DNA of 64,000 nt, taken from contig CP108521.1 in assembly GCA_035999765.1 (NCBI GenBank), forward strand, positions 4,464,001-4,528,000, in the 5' to 3' direction. Of this stretch, positions 35,135 to 42,202 are shown one piece after another. A program made the position numbers and the translations under genes. Every line of letters begins with the position of its first letter. The first letter of the stretch is position 1. Origin of the DNA: Streptomyces sp. NBC_01231 (GTDB lineage: Bacteria > Actinomycetota > Actinomycetes > Streptomycetales > Streptomycetaceae). Below the pieces are notes generated by a model, which was not told where the DNA came from, did no database searches, and worked only from the letters and a program-made list of their open reading frames with translations.

Positions 35135-36895
35135 ATGCCCGCTGAGACACCTGCCGAGCCACCCGTCGAGACGCCCTTGAACTTGCACGCCTCGCGGGAG
35201 GTCACATCGGACGGCGCCCCCGGCATCCCCGGCACCCCGGTACCGGCCGAGGCGGTCGCGCCGCTGATCCGGGGCATCGGCCTGCTGCGGCAACTCACCG
35301 AGGCCGGGGGGACGTTGAGCCTGAGTGGGCTCGAACGTGCCACAGGTCTCGCCCGCTCCACGGTGGACCGGATCACCTCCACCCTCGCGCGCATGGAGTA
35401 CGTCCGTCTCGACGGCCGGGACGTGGCCCTCGCCCCACGCCTCATGGAACTGGGCAACGCCTACCTGGCCTCCCTGCGCCTGCCCGCCCTCCTGAACGCC
35501 CGCGCGGACGCGCTCGCCGACGAACTGGACGAGTCGGTGTCACTCGCGGTCGGCGACCGCGACGGAATCCGCTTCATCCACCAGGCCACCCGTCGCCGCG
35601 CCATGTCCCTGAGCTTCCGCATCGGCGACCTGCTCCCGGCCGAACGCACCGCCCCCGGCCCGCTGTTCGCGTCGGAGTGGGACACGGAGGAGTGGCAGGC
35701 GTGGCGGGCACGCCGGGCGGCGGACCCGGAGGACCGGGGCTTCCCGGCCGTACCGCCGCGCGCACACACCTCGCCGGACGACGACTTCGAACGACGTGCG
35801 GCCCGTATCCGGCAGGACGGCTGGGCGTTGGACGACCAGCTGATCGAACCGGGACTGGTCGCGGTCTCGGTACCCGTACGGGATCCCGGTACGGGCCGGA
35901 TCGCCTGCGTGGCGAGCGTGGTGAGCCACACGAGCCGACACTCGGCGACCCACCTGCACGACACCCTGCTCCCAAGGCTGCGCACGGCGGTGGCTGAGAT
36001 GGAGGGCGCACTGCGGAGGGCGGGGACGGCCTCTACTTCGGCGTCGGCTTCCACTACGGCCTCGGGCTCGGCGTCGACTTCCACTTCGGCTTCGGCTTCG
36101 GCTTCGGCTTCCACTATGGCCTCAGGCTCGGCGTCGGCGTCGGCCCAACTCCTCCGGGAGTCGAAGCAGGAACTGGGCCGGGGGTTCATCGAGTCGCTGG
36201 CCCGCGGACTGACCGTACTGACGGCGTTCGGTGAGGACAGGCCGGCGCTGACCCTGACGGAGGTCGCGAAGGCGACCGGCCTGGCGCGCGCGACCGCACG
36301 CAGGGCGCTGATCACGTACGAACACCTGGGACTGGTGACCGCGGGCCCGCACCGCACGTTCGCCCTCACCCCCCGGGTCCTGTCCCTCGGCTTCCCGCCC
36401 CTCTCCCGCACCTCCCTCCCCCGCATCGCGGCCCCTCACCTGGCGGACCTGGCCGCCCGGCTCCACGAATCCACGTCGCTGGCGGTCCTGTCCCCGACGG
36501 GGGAGGAGATCCAGTACACGGCCCGGGCAGCCGCGCAACGCGTGATGAGCGTGGACATCACGGTCGGCACGCGACTGCCGGCGACGGCGACGTCACTGGG
36601 CCAGGTTCTGCTGGCGGAGCGGGGGGCGGTGCCTTCCGGGGTGCTGAAGACCGTCCGCCGGCAGGGTTACGCCCTCCTCGACGAGGAGTGGGAGGAGGGC
36701 CTGCGCTCGATCGCGGTACCGGTCCACGACCGCACGGGAACAGCGGTCGCCGCCGCCAACGTTGCCCTGCACGCGGCCCGCCGCACGCCGGAGGAATGCG
36801 TCCAGGACATCCTTCCCGAGCTGAGAGCGACGGCGGCGCGGATCGAGGGGGAGCTGGCGGTGGCGGGAAGGTTCATGCGGGTGGCGTTGCACTGA
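35135..36895 (+). CDS. Tandem double-IclR transcriptional regulator
   Basis: 586 residues, about twice the usual IclR length. First unit: HTH at about 45-105 (IRGIGLLRQLTEAGGTLSLSGLERATGLARSTVDRITSTLARM) plus effector domain (110-295, RTAPGPLFAS, IEPGLVAVSVPVRD). Then a Ser/Ala/Thr-only linker at 297-338 coded by hexamer repeats (36023-36148). Second unit: HTH at about 355-412 (LARGLTVLTAFGEDRPALTLTEVAKATGLARATARRALITYEHLGL) and effector domain (LPATATSLGQVLLAE, EEGLRSIAVPVHD). Both units keep all parts, so the protein may bind two sites or act as a built-in dimer. Tandem IclR proteins occur in Streptomyces (some near aromatic catabolism); no target gene is evident here. Start ATG 35135. Confidence 0.85.
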   Translation: MPAETPAEPPVETPLNLHASREVTSDGAPGIPGTPVPAEAVAPLIRGIGLLRQLTEAGGTLSLSGLERATGLARSTVDRITSTLARMEYVRLDGRDVALAPRLMELGNAYLASLRLPALLNARADALADELDESVSLAVGDRDGIRFIHQATRRRAMSLSFRIGDLLPAERTAPGPLFASEWDTEEWQAWRARRAADPEDRGFPAVPPRAHTSPDDDFERRAARIRQDGWALDDQLIEPGLVAVSVPVRDPGTGRIACVASVVSHTSRHSATHLHDTLLPRLRTAVAEMEGALRRAGTASTSASASTTASGSASTSTSASASASASTMASGSASASAQLLRESKQELGRGFIESLARGLTVLTAFGEDRPALTLTEVAKATGLARATARRALITYEHLGLVTAGPHRTFALTPRVLSLGFPPLSRTSLPRIAAPHLADLAARLHESTSLAVLSPTGEEIQYTARAAAQRVMSVDITVGTRLPATATSLGQVLLAERGAVPSGVLKTVRRQGYALLDEEWEEGLRSIAVPVHDRTGTAVAAANVALHAARRTPEECVQDILPELRATAARIEGELAVAGRFMRVALH

Positions 36896-36918
36896 GGGGG
36901 AGATGGCTGGTTGTGGGC

Positions 36919-37530
36919 TCACCCCACGTAGGGCCGGGCGGCCCGCCCCTCCCGCAGGGTGAGCCCCCACCAGGCAAGCTGATCCAGCAACACGGTGGCG
37001 GCCTTCCCCGCCCCGTCCTCGTCAAGTGGCCGCCCACGATCGTCGAACCTCTCCCAGGCCATGTGGAAGCTGACGGTGTCCCGGAGGGTTACGGCATGCA
37101 ACTCGGCGAAGACCTGCCGCAGTTGCTCCACGGCACGATGACCGCCGGCCATCCCCCCGTACGAAACGAACCCGACCGGCTTGGCCCGCCACTCGCTGTA
37201 CACGTAGTCGATGGCCAGCTTCAGGGACGCCGGGTACCCGTGGTTGTACTCGGGCGTGACGACCACGAACCCGTCGAGCCCCTCGATACGCCGAGCCAGC
37301 CTCGGTACGTCACCGGGGCGATGGTCGGGACGATCACCGGACTGCTCGAAACTCAGCTTGAGTTCGTCGACGAGGGCAGGCTCGGCCAGATCGATCACAT
37401 GGATCTCCATGTCCTGCCGCCCCCCGGCCTCGGCAACGAACCAGTCGGCAACCTTGTCGGCAAACCGCCCGGCCCGAACACTGCCGATGAGGACGCCGAT
37501 CTTGAGCGGATGTGCGCTGTGTGTTGACAT
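36919..37530 (-). CDS. NAD(P)H-dependent FMN reductase
   Basis: 203-residue flavodoxin-fold protein. Flavin phosphate loop IGVLIGSVRAGRFADKVADWF (about 11-31), TPEYNHGYPASLKLAIDYVYSEW (about 93-115) and PVGFVSYGGMAGG are the NADPH-dependent FMN reductase/azoreductase signature. Reduces flavin, quinones, chromate or azo dyes in relatives. ATG 37530 is chosen over a start at 37551 because MSTHSAHPLKIGVL is the normal N-terminus. Convergent with the IclR gene. Confidence 0.88.
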   Translation of the reverse strand: MSTHSAHPLKIGVLIGSVRAGRFADKVADWFVAEAGGRQDMEIHVIDLAEPALVDELKLSFEQSGDRPDHRPGDVPRLARRIEGLDGFVVVTPEYNHGYPASLKLAIDYVYSEWRAKPVGFVSYGGMAGGHRAVEQLRQVFAELHAVTLRDTVSFHMAWERFDDRGRPLDEDGAGKAATVLLDQLAWWGLTLREGRAARPYVG

Positions 37531-37683
37531 GCGAGGACCATAAAAACTCAACCAAACTTGAGGTCAACCCTCCCCCTCCCCGCTCCCTCGGGCGCGCCCT
37601 CCCCACCCCCACCCACCCCTTCCGAACAGCCCTCACCCGCTACACTGACGCAGTACGCCACCACCACGGCGCCACACCACCCT

Positions 37684-37759
37684 GCCTTCGTAGCTCAGGG
37701 GATAGAGCACCGCTCTCCTAAAGCGGGTGTCGCAGGTTCGAATCCTGCCGGGGGCACCA
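37684..37759 (+). tRNA. tRNA-Arg (anticodon CCT)
   Basis: Full cloverleaf: acceptor GCCTTCG / CGGGGGC (with G-T pairs), D arm AGCTCAGGGGATAGAGC, anticodon stem CCGCT/AGCGG around loop CTCCTAA (anticodon CCT at 37717-37719), T arm CGCAGGTTCGAATCCTGCC..., encoded CCA at 37757-37759. It reads AGG codons. Its 3' half recurs at 42.1, 47.8 and 51.55 kb, so it is the integration target of the neighbouring elements. Confidence 0.97.
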
Positions 37760-37763
37760 GGCA

Positions 37764-37797
37764 AAAGGCCCCGGACCGATCATGGTCCGGGGCCTTT
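37764..37797 (+). terminator. tRNA-Arg terminator
   Basis: Perfect 14-bp arms AAAGGCCCCGGACC (37764-37777) and GGTCCGGGGCCTTT (37784-37797), loop GATCAT, starting 4 bp after the tRNA. Confidence 0.88.
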
Positions 37798-37814
37798 GAC
37801 ATCTACTTCTGACA

Positions 37815-38192
37815 TCAACGAGGGCGGTCACTCACAACCGGCCGCCGCGTAAGCAGCCGATCCATGTGGCTGATGGCCTCGCGCTGGGTGTCCTGCACGA
37901 CGTGCGTGTACACATCCATCGTGATCCCGATCTGCGAGTGCTCGAGGGCCTCCATCACGGCGCGGGACGCGACTCCGGCCGCCGTGAGGAGAGTGATCGG
38001 CGGCATCCGGCGCGGACCCGCGGCTGAGTCCTCCGCATCATCCGGCCCGGGCTCGGTGGCGGTGTGCTCGGCGGCGCGAGGGCCGCCGCCTGCGCGTTGC
38101 GCGCGGTACAGGGCCGGCTGCAACCTCGGGGATCGCCAGATCCGCTCCGGGCAGCAGGCTCGTGTACCTGTCGACCGCTCCTGGTCGGGCAA
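37815..38192 (-). pseudogene. Tyrosine integrase remnant (AICE/phage type)
   Basis: The last 65 or so codons read LLTAAGVASRAVMEALEHSQIGITMDVYTHVVQDTQREAISHMDRLL, the C-terminal catalytic block of actinobacterial tyrosine integrases: degenerate box-II region, HSQ (normally GHSQ; here EHSQ) and the nucleophile Tyr of MDVYTHV. Upstream codons do not continue as integrase (no RxxxG/HxLRH block), so most of the gene is lost. It lies immediately beside tRNA-Arg, where an integrase is expected in an integrated element. Confidence 0.8.
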
Positions 38193-38249
38193 CTGGCGGC
38201 TTTCCAGAAAGTCCGCTCGATGGCCTGCTGTTGGGCGATCCTGACCAGT

Positions 38250-38939
38250 TCACGCTGACGATCGTTCGCCGCTGTGGACGACCGTGATGAGGGGGTCGGG
38301 GCCAGGGGTCTCGAGTTCGTCGACCACGGCGACGGCCAGGTCCTCGGCGCTGATCCAGGATTGGCCGTCGGCGCTGATGAGCAAGGTGTCGCTGCCGCGC
38401 CGATAGCGGCCGGTCCGTTCGCCGGGTTCGAGCCGGGCCGGTGGACTCAGGTAGACGCAATCGGCATCGGCATGGGCCTGGCAGGTTCGCAGCTGAGCGA
38501 TTCCGGCGGAGGCGACGGCCTTGATTTCGGCGGGCACGTACGCCGGGTTGTCGGCGACCAGCAGATCGCGGTCACCGGGGCTGCGCAATGCGCCGGCGCC
38601 GCCGACCACGAGGACGCGGATCCCGAGGTGTGCGGCGATGTCCAGCACCGTACGGGTAGCGCCGACCAGGAACTCATCGTCGACCGGCGTGGTCCGCACG
38701 GTCAGTACGACGGCGTCCGCAGCGCCGTGGGAGGCGGAGCCTGCCAGCGCCTCGCGTATGGCGTGTGAGTCGTTCGCGTCGGCCGCGATCGGCGTCACAT
38801 TCGGGTTCCTCGGGTTCTCACTCGCGGGTTTCCGGGACAGAGCGATCACTTGGTGTCCGCGTGCACCGGCCTCGTTGATCACCCGGCTGCCGACCATCCC
38901 GGTGGCGCCCAGTACAGCGATCGTCATGCCTGTCTTCAT
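38250..38939 (-). CDS. NAD(P)-binding oxidoreductase, NmrA/atypical SDR-like
   Basis: 229 residues with the Rossmann start MTIAVLGATGMVGSRVINEAGARGHQVIALSR (GxxGxxG) and LVVGGAGALRSPG; it lacks a YxxxK pair, as in NmrA-like sensors and epimerase-like proteins such as YwnB. Could be a redox sensor or reductase; not resolved. Start ATG 38939 with GAAGGA upstream; it overlaps the EamA stop by 4 bp (ATGA), so the two are coupled. Confidence 0.8.
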   Translation of the reverse strand: MKTGMTIAVLGATGMVGSRVINEAGARGHQVIALSRKPASENPRNPNVTPIAADANDSHAIREALAGSASHGAADAVVLTVRTTPVDDEFLVGATRTVLDIAAHLGIRVLVVGGAGALRSPGDRDLLVADNPAYVPAEIKAVASAGIAQLRTCQAHADADCVYLSPPARLEPGERTGRYRRGSDTLLISADGQSWISAEDLAVAVVDELETPGPDPLITVVHSGERSSA

Positions 38940-39928
38940 CGGACCCGTCCTTCTCGTATGTGATCGTCGTGCATCTGGTCTTCTCGGATCTGGGCTTCTG
39001 CCGGCCTGCGGCGCGCCACGCGGCCCGACAGGTTCGGGGCATTGAGCTGCGCCGCGAGCAATGCGGCCAGGGCGAGGACGAAGCCAGAGGTCTGCAGCAG
39101 GCTCAGTGACTCGCCCAGGGCGATGCCGATGACGGCCGCGACCAGCGGGGACAGCAGCACCAGCGGTGCGGACGCGCCGACGGGCAGCTTTCCGATGCCG
39201 CGGAACCACAGCGTGGACGCGACCAGCCCACCCACGCTGCCGAGCCACAGGTACCCGCCGGCGGCTCCGGCGTCAATGTGCGGCGGCGCCCCCTCGATCG
39301 CGAGGGCGAGCGGGAGCAAGAGCAGGCCGCCCGCCGTCAGTTGCCAACCGGTCAGGGTCAGTGGACCGATACCCGCGGGAAGGCCCCACCGCTTGGTGAG
39401 GACGATCCCGGCGGCCATGGCGGCCGCACCACCGAGTCCGGCGACGACCCCGACGGCGTCCAGCCGGGCCTGCGGCCCCAGTACGACGAGTCCGACACCG
39501 ACCGCGCCGAGCACGCCCCAGGTCAATCGCCAGGCGGTAGGCCGGTCGTGGAGCAGCGCGACGGCCAACCCGGCGACCATCAGCGGCTGGGTGGCACCAA
39601 GAGTGGCGGCGACACCGCCAGGGAGTCGCTCCGCCGCCACGAACAAGAGGGGGTACAAGGCACCGATGTTGAGCGCGCCGAGGACGGTGGCCTTCCACCA
39701 CCAATCCCCGCGCGGGAGCACACGCGTGATGGCCAGCGCGAGCAGCCCGCCGGGCAGGGCGCGCAGCATCCCGGCGAACAGCGGATGCCCGGGCGGGAGC
39801 AGTTCCGTGGTGACGACGTACGTGGTGCCCCAGGCGGCGGGGGCGAGTGCGGTCAGTGCGACGGTGGCCACCTGCTGCGCGTACGGGATTCGCGGCGAGT
39901 CCGGTGCCCGCTCGGTCGAGGTATGCAT
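38936..39928 (-). CDS. EamA (DMT superfamily) transporter
   Basis: 330 residues with ten hydrophobic helices in two EamA halves (ALAPAAWGTTYVVTTELLPPGHPLFAGMLRALPGGLLAL in the first; LTLTGWQLTAGGLLLLPLALA in the second). Probably exports amino acids or metabolites (YdcZ/RhaT-like group). ATG 39928 gives the short MHTSTERAPDS head. First gene of a two-gene operon divergent from a LysR gene, which is its likely regulator. Confidence 0.84.
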   Translation of the reverse strand: MHTSTERAPDSPRIPYAQQVATVALTALAPAAWGTTYVVTTELLPPGHPLFAGMLRALPGGLLALAITRVLPRGDWWWKATVLGALNIGALYPLLFVAAERLPGGVAATLGATQPLMVAGLAVALLHDRPTAWRLTWGVLGAVGVGLVVLGPQARLDAVGVVAGLGGAAAMAAGIVLTKRWGLPAGIGPLTLTGWQLTAGGLLLLPLALAIEGAPPHIDAGAAGGYLWLGSVGGLVASTLWFRGIGKLPVGASAPLVLLSPLVAAVIGIALGESLSLLQTSGFVLALAALLAAQLNAPNLSGRVARRRPAEAQIREDQMHDDHIREGRVR

Positions 39929-39986
39929 GTGATGAATTCTCAGAACCAGGCAATCATGAGTCCAACACATGCTTGTCATCGCAGTC

Positions 39987-40907
39987 ATGAACCAGAACGA
40001 TGGCCGTGTGGATCTCCAGCAGATGCGCTACGTCGTCGCCGTGGCCGAAACCCGTAACTTCACCCGGGCCGCCGAGCGCTGTTTCGTGGTGCAGTCGTCG
40101 CTCAGTCACCGGATCGCCGGCCTGGAACGGGAACTCGGAGTCAAGCTGTTCGCCCGGTCCAGCCGCCGCGTCGAGCTGACCCCTGCGGGAGCGGCGTTTG
40201 TCGCCGGCGCACGCGAGTGCCTGGCCGCCGCCGACCGCGCGGCTGCCGACGCCGCCGCCGCTACCGGCGTGGTATGCGGCCGACTCGCCGTCGGCGTGAT
40301 CGTGACGACGGCTGCCGTCGACGTACCGGAGCTGCTGCAGCGGTACCGCGCCCAGCACCCGGCTGTCCACGTCGCCCTCCGTTCCGGACGCAGCGATGAA
40401 CTGGCGGCGGCGGTCCGGAACGGCGACCTGGACATCGCCTTCCTCGGCATGCCGGAGAGCGAACGGCCCTCCGGTGTGGAGTGCGTTGTTCTCGCTCACG
40501 ACGAGCACGTGCTGGTGGTGCCGGCCGGGCACCGACTGGCGGGCGTTTCCCAGGTCACGCTGCGGGAGATCGCCGAAGAGACGTTCGTGGACTTCGTGAG
40601 CGGGACGCCCGCCCGGGCCCAGTCCGATCAGGCGTTCGCCGCCGCGGGCCTGGTCCGCGACGTCGCGTACGAAGCCGGCGTCGTGGAGCTGATCACCCAG
40701 CTGATCGCCCGCGGGCTCGGCATCGCGCTGCTGCCGTCCGCGTTTATCCGACCGCGGGCCACTGACGACCCCGAACTGGCGCTGGTCCCGGTGGTTGACG
40801 GACCGCATCGCATCGAATACCTGGCGTGGAGCCGCTTCAACCCCAGCCCTGCCACCCGAGCGATGCTCGACATCCTCGGGGTCGGGCCGCCGTCACCTGT
40901 GACCTGA
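39987..40907 (+). CDS. LysR family transcriptional regulator
   Basis: 306 residues: N-terminal HTH VDLQQMRYVVAVAETRNFTRAAERCFVVQSSLSHRIAGLERELGVKLFARSSRRVELTPAG and a periplasmic-binding-like effector domain (GRLAVGVIVTT ... ITQLIARGLGIALLPSAFI). Start uncertain: ATG 39987 (used here) or GTG 40008, which gives the commoner (M)DLQQMRY start. Divergent from the EamA-oxidoreductase operon. Confidence 0.85.
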   Translation: MNQNDGRVDLQQMRYVVAVAETRNFTRAAERCFVVQSSLSHRIAGLERELGVKLFARSSRRVELTPAGAAFVAGARECLAAADRAAADAAAATGVVCGRLAVGVIVTTAAVDVPELLQRYRAQHPAVHVALRSGRSDELAAAVRNGDLDIAFLGMPESERPSGVECVVLAHDEHVLVVPAGHRLAGVSQVTLREIAEETFVDFVSGTPARAQSDQAFAAAGLVRDVAYEAGVVELITQLIARGLGIALLPSAFIRPRATDDPELALVPVVDGPHRIEYLAWSRFNPSPATRAMLDILGVGPPSPVT

Positions 40908-41235
40908 CCCGCGACGGCGGCGGGCGGGCCGCAGACGTGCACGTCGCGTTCGGTGATGTCGGGGGCCGGGTGGTGCAGGCTGAACGGCGGGCGCCGTGCT
41001 CGCCTGTCCGGCCGGTGAGCAGGTGGAGTCCACTTCGCAGCGCGACCATGTGGCGCACCTCGTTCAGCGGCATGACGTCGCCTCGCTGCGACCCGGTGCA
41101 GCACGACAACGTCGCCGGTCACCGCCTCCAGCATGGCCCGCACGGGCGTGAATTCCCACACCATCGGCGATCAGCACAGCGCCGGGCCGGGTCCGGTGAA
41201 GTTGGGTGAACGCCCCGCACCTCCCTCGACAAGGC
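40905..41235 (-). pseudogene. Ferredoxin-reductase-like (FNR) gene fragment, frameshifted
   Basis: Pieces of an FNR-type flavoprotein appear in different minus-strand frames, in the right order: GAFTQLHRTRPGAVLIADGVGI (like GPYGAFT...PGPVLLIAGGVGI), then TPVRAMLEAVTGDVVVLHRV, then DVMPLNEVRHMVALRSGLHLLTGRTGEHG, then APDITERDVHVCGPPA. These are the NAD-binding motifs of ferric-reductase/phenol-hydroxylase-type reductases. At least three frame changes make it a dead fragment. The rest of 40908-41334 holds nothing else. Confidence 0.65.
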
Positions 41236-41334
41236 GCGATGGGCGTGATCGAGTGCAGCGTCCCGGACGGATGGCAGACAGTACGCTGAGTCCAGTGGGA
41301 TCGGGTCCGCAGCACAGCGTCCAGGAGGTGCTTC

Positions 41335-41901
41335 ATGACGGCCGAGATGGTGGCTCCGGCGTGGATGCATGAGCAGATCACGGCGGAAGAGTACGAGTCC
41401 TGGTCCGAGGAGCAGTGCGCCGGTATCGAGATCGTGGACGGGATGGTCGTCGTGAGTCCGAGTGCGTCCAAGCGGCACAACCGGTTGGCCCGGATTCTGG
41501 CAAACGCCCTTGATGCGGCCGCGGGCCCGGCGTGGAACGCCGACACCGACTTCGACGTCCGGCTTCAGGACGTCCCGCTCACCAATCGCCGTCCGGACGT
41601 CATCGTGTACCGCGCAGACACGATCGACATCACCCCCACCCGCCCAGAGCACGTGCTGCTGGTCGCGGAGGTGGTGTCACCGGGATCGGAGACCACCGAC
41701 CGGATCGTGAAGGTCGACCAGTACGCCAAGGCAGGCATCGGCTTCTACTGGCGGATCGAGCAGGCCGCGACAGGCGTTCCTCTCGTGTACACCTACGTCC
41801 TCGACCCCGCGACGAAGACCTACCGGGACGGAGACGTGTTCACCGGCGTCCTCAAGGTAGCGGCCCCCTTCCCGGTGGAGATCGACCTGGGCCAGGTCTG
41901 A
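41335..41901 (+). CDS. Uma2 family (DUF820) restriction-fold nuclease
   Basis: 188 residues with the Uma2 pattern: ITAEEYESWSEEQCAGIEIVDGMVVVSPSASKRHNRLARILANAL, RRPDVIVYRADTIDITPTRPEHVLLVAEVVSPGSETTDRIVKVDQYAKAGIGFYWRIE. The PD-(D/E)xK-like residues are D of RRPDVIVY and E of VAEVVSPGS. These proteins are abundant in Streptomyces and cyanobacteria and are predicted endonucleases; targets unknown. ATG 41335 has AGGAGG upstream. Placed within the island. Confidence 0.85.
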   Translation: MTAEMVAPAWMHEQITAEEYESWSEEQCAGIEIVDGMVVVSPSASKRHNRLARILANALDAAAGPAWNADTDFDVRLQDVPLTNRRPDVIVYRADTIDITPTRPEHVLLVAEVVSPGSETTDRIVKVDQYAKAGIGFYWRIEQAATGVPLVYTYVLDPATKTYRDGDVFTGVLKVAAPFPVEIDLGQV

Positions 41902-42202
41902 CCCGCGCTCAGCAGCCGGCAGCGCGTGAGCGAACTGCCCGATACCGGGCGGCACGAGCTGGATCAAGTGGCTCGCCGTGCGGTTCTGATCAGGGGAAAC
42001 AGCAGCGCCAGGCAGCACCCGGCAAGGATTCGATCCCCCTCCTGAAGCGGTGTCCCGCCCGCGCCCTCCTCATCAGTGCCGCGGAAGTGGTGCCGCAGAG
42101 TGGCGTTCTCATCAGAACTCCTGAAGCGGGTGCCGCAGGTGCGAATCCTGCCGGGACACAGAGGTAGGTCCCCGCGGCAGCCCGGGGCGGTACGCCGGCC
42201 GG
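41902..42202. other. Gap holding tRNA-Arg 3'-end copies
   Basis: No gene. Contains a short copy CTCCTGAAGCGG (about 42038-42050) and the longer copy at 42118-42160. Reading the opposite strand of these copies gives the spurious peptide GRIRTC. Confidence 0.7.
42118..42160 (+). repeat. Degenerate copy of tRNA-Arg 3' half (att-like site 2)
   Basis: CTCCTGAAGCGGGTGCCGCAG followed by GTGCGAATCCTGCCGGGACACA: matches the tRNA from the anticodon loop to near the 3' end, with changes in anticodon loop, variable loop and T loop. Cannot fold as a tRNA because the 5' half is absent. Confidence 0.8.

Noticed and set aside
42118..42160. A second functional tRNA gene
   Set aside because: No 5' half, no acceptor 5' strand or D arm, and the T loop is changed; the copy at 47771 lacks a 5' half too.
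42000..42200. Minus-strand frame with GRIRTCGTRFRS
   Set aside because: This peptide arises from the complement of a tRNA 3' end and is a known false-gene pattern; the same applies near 47.78 kb.
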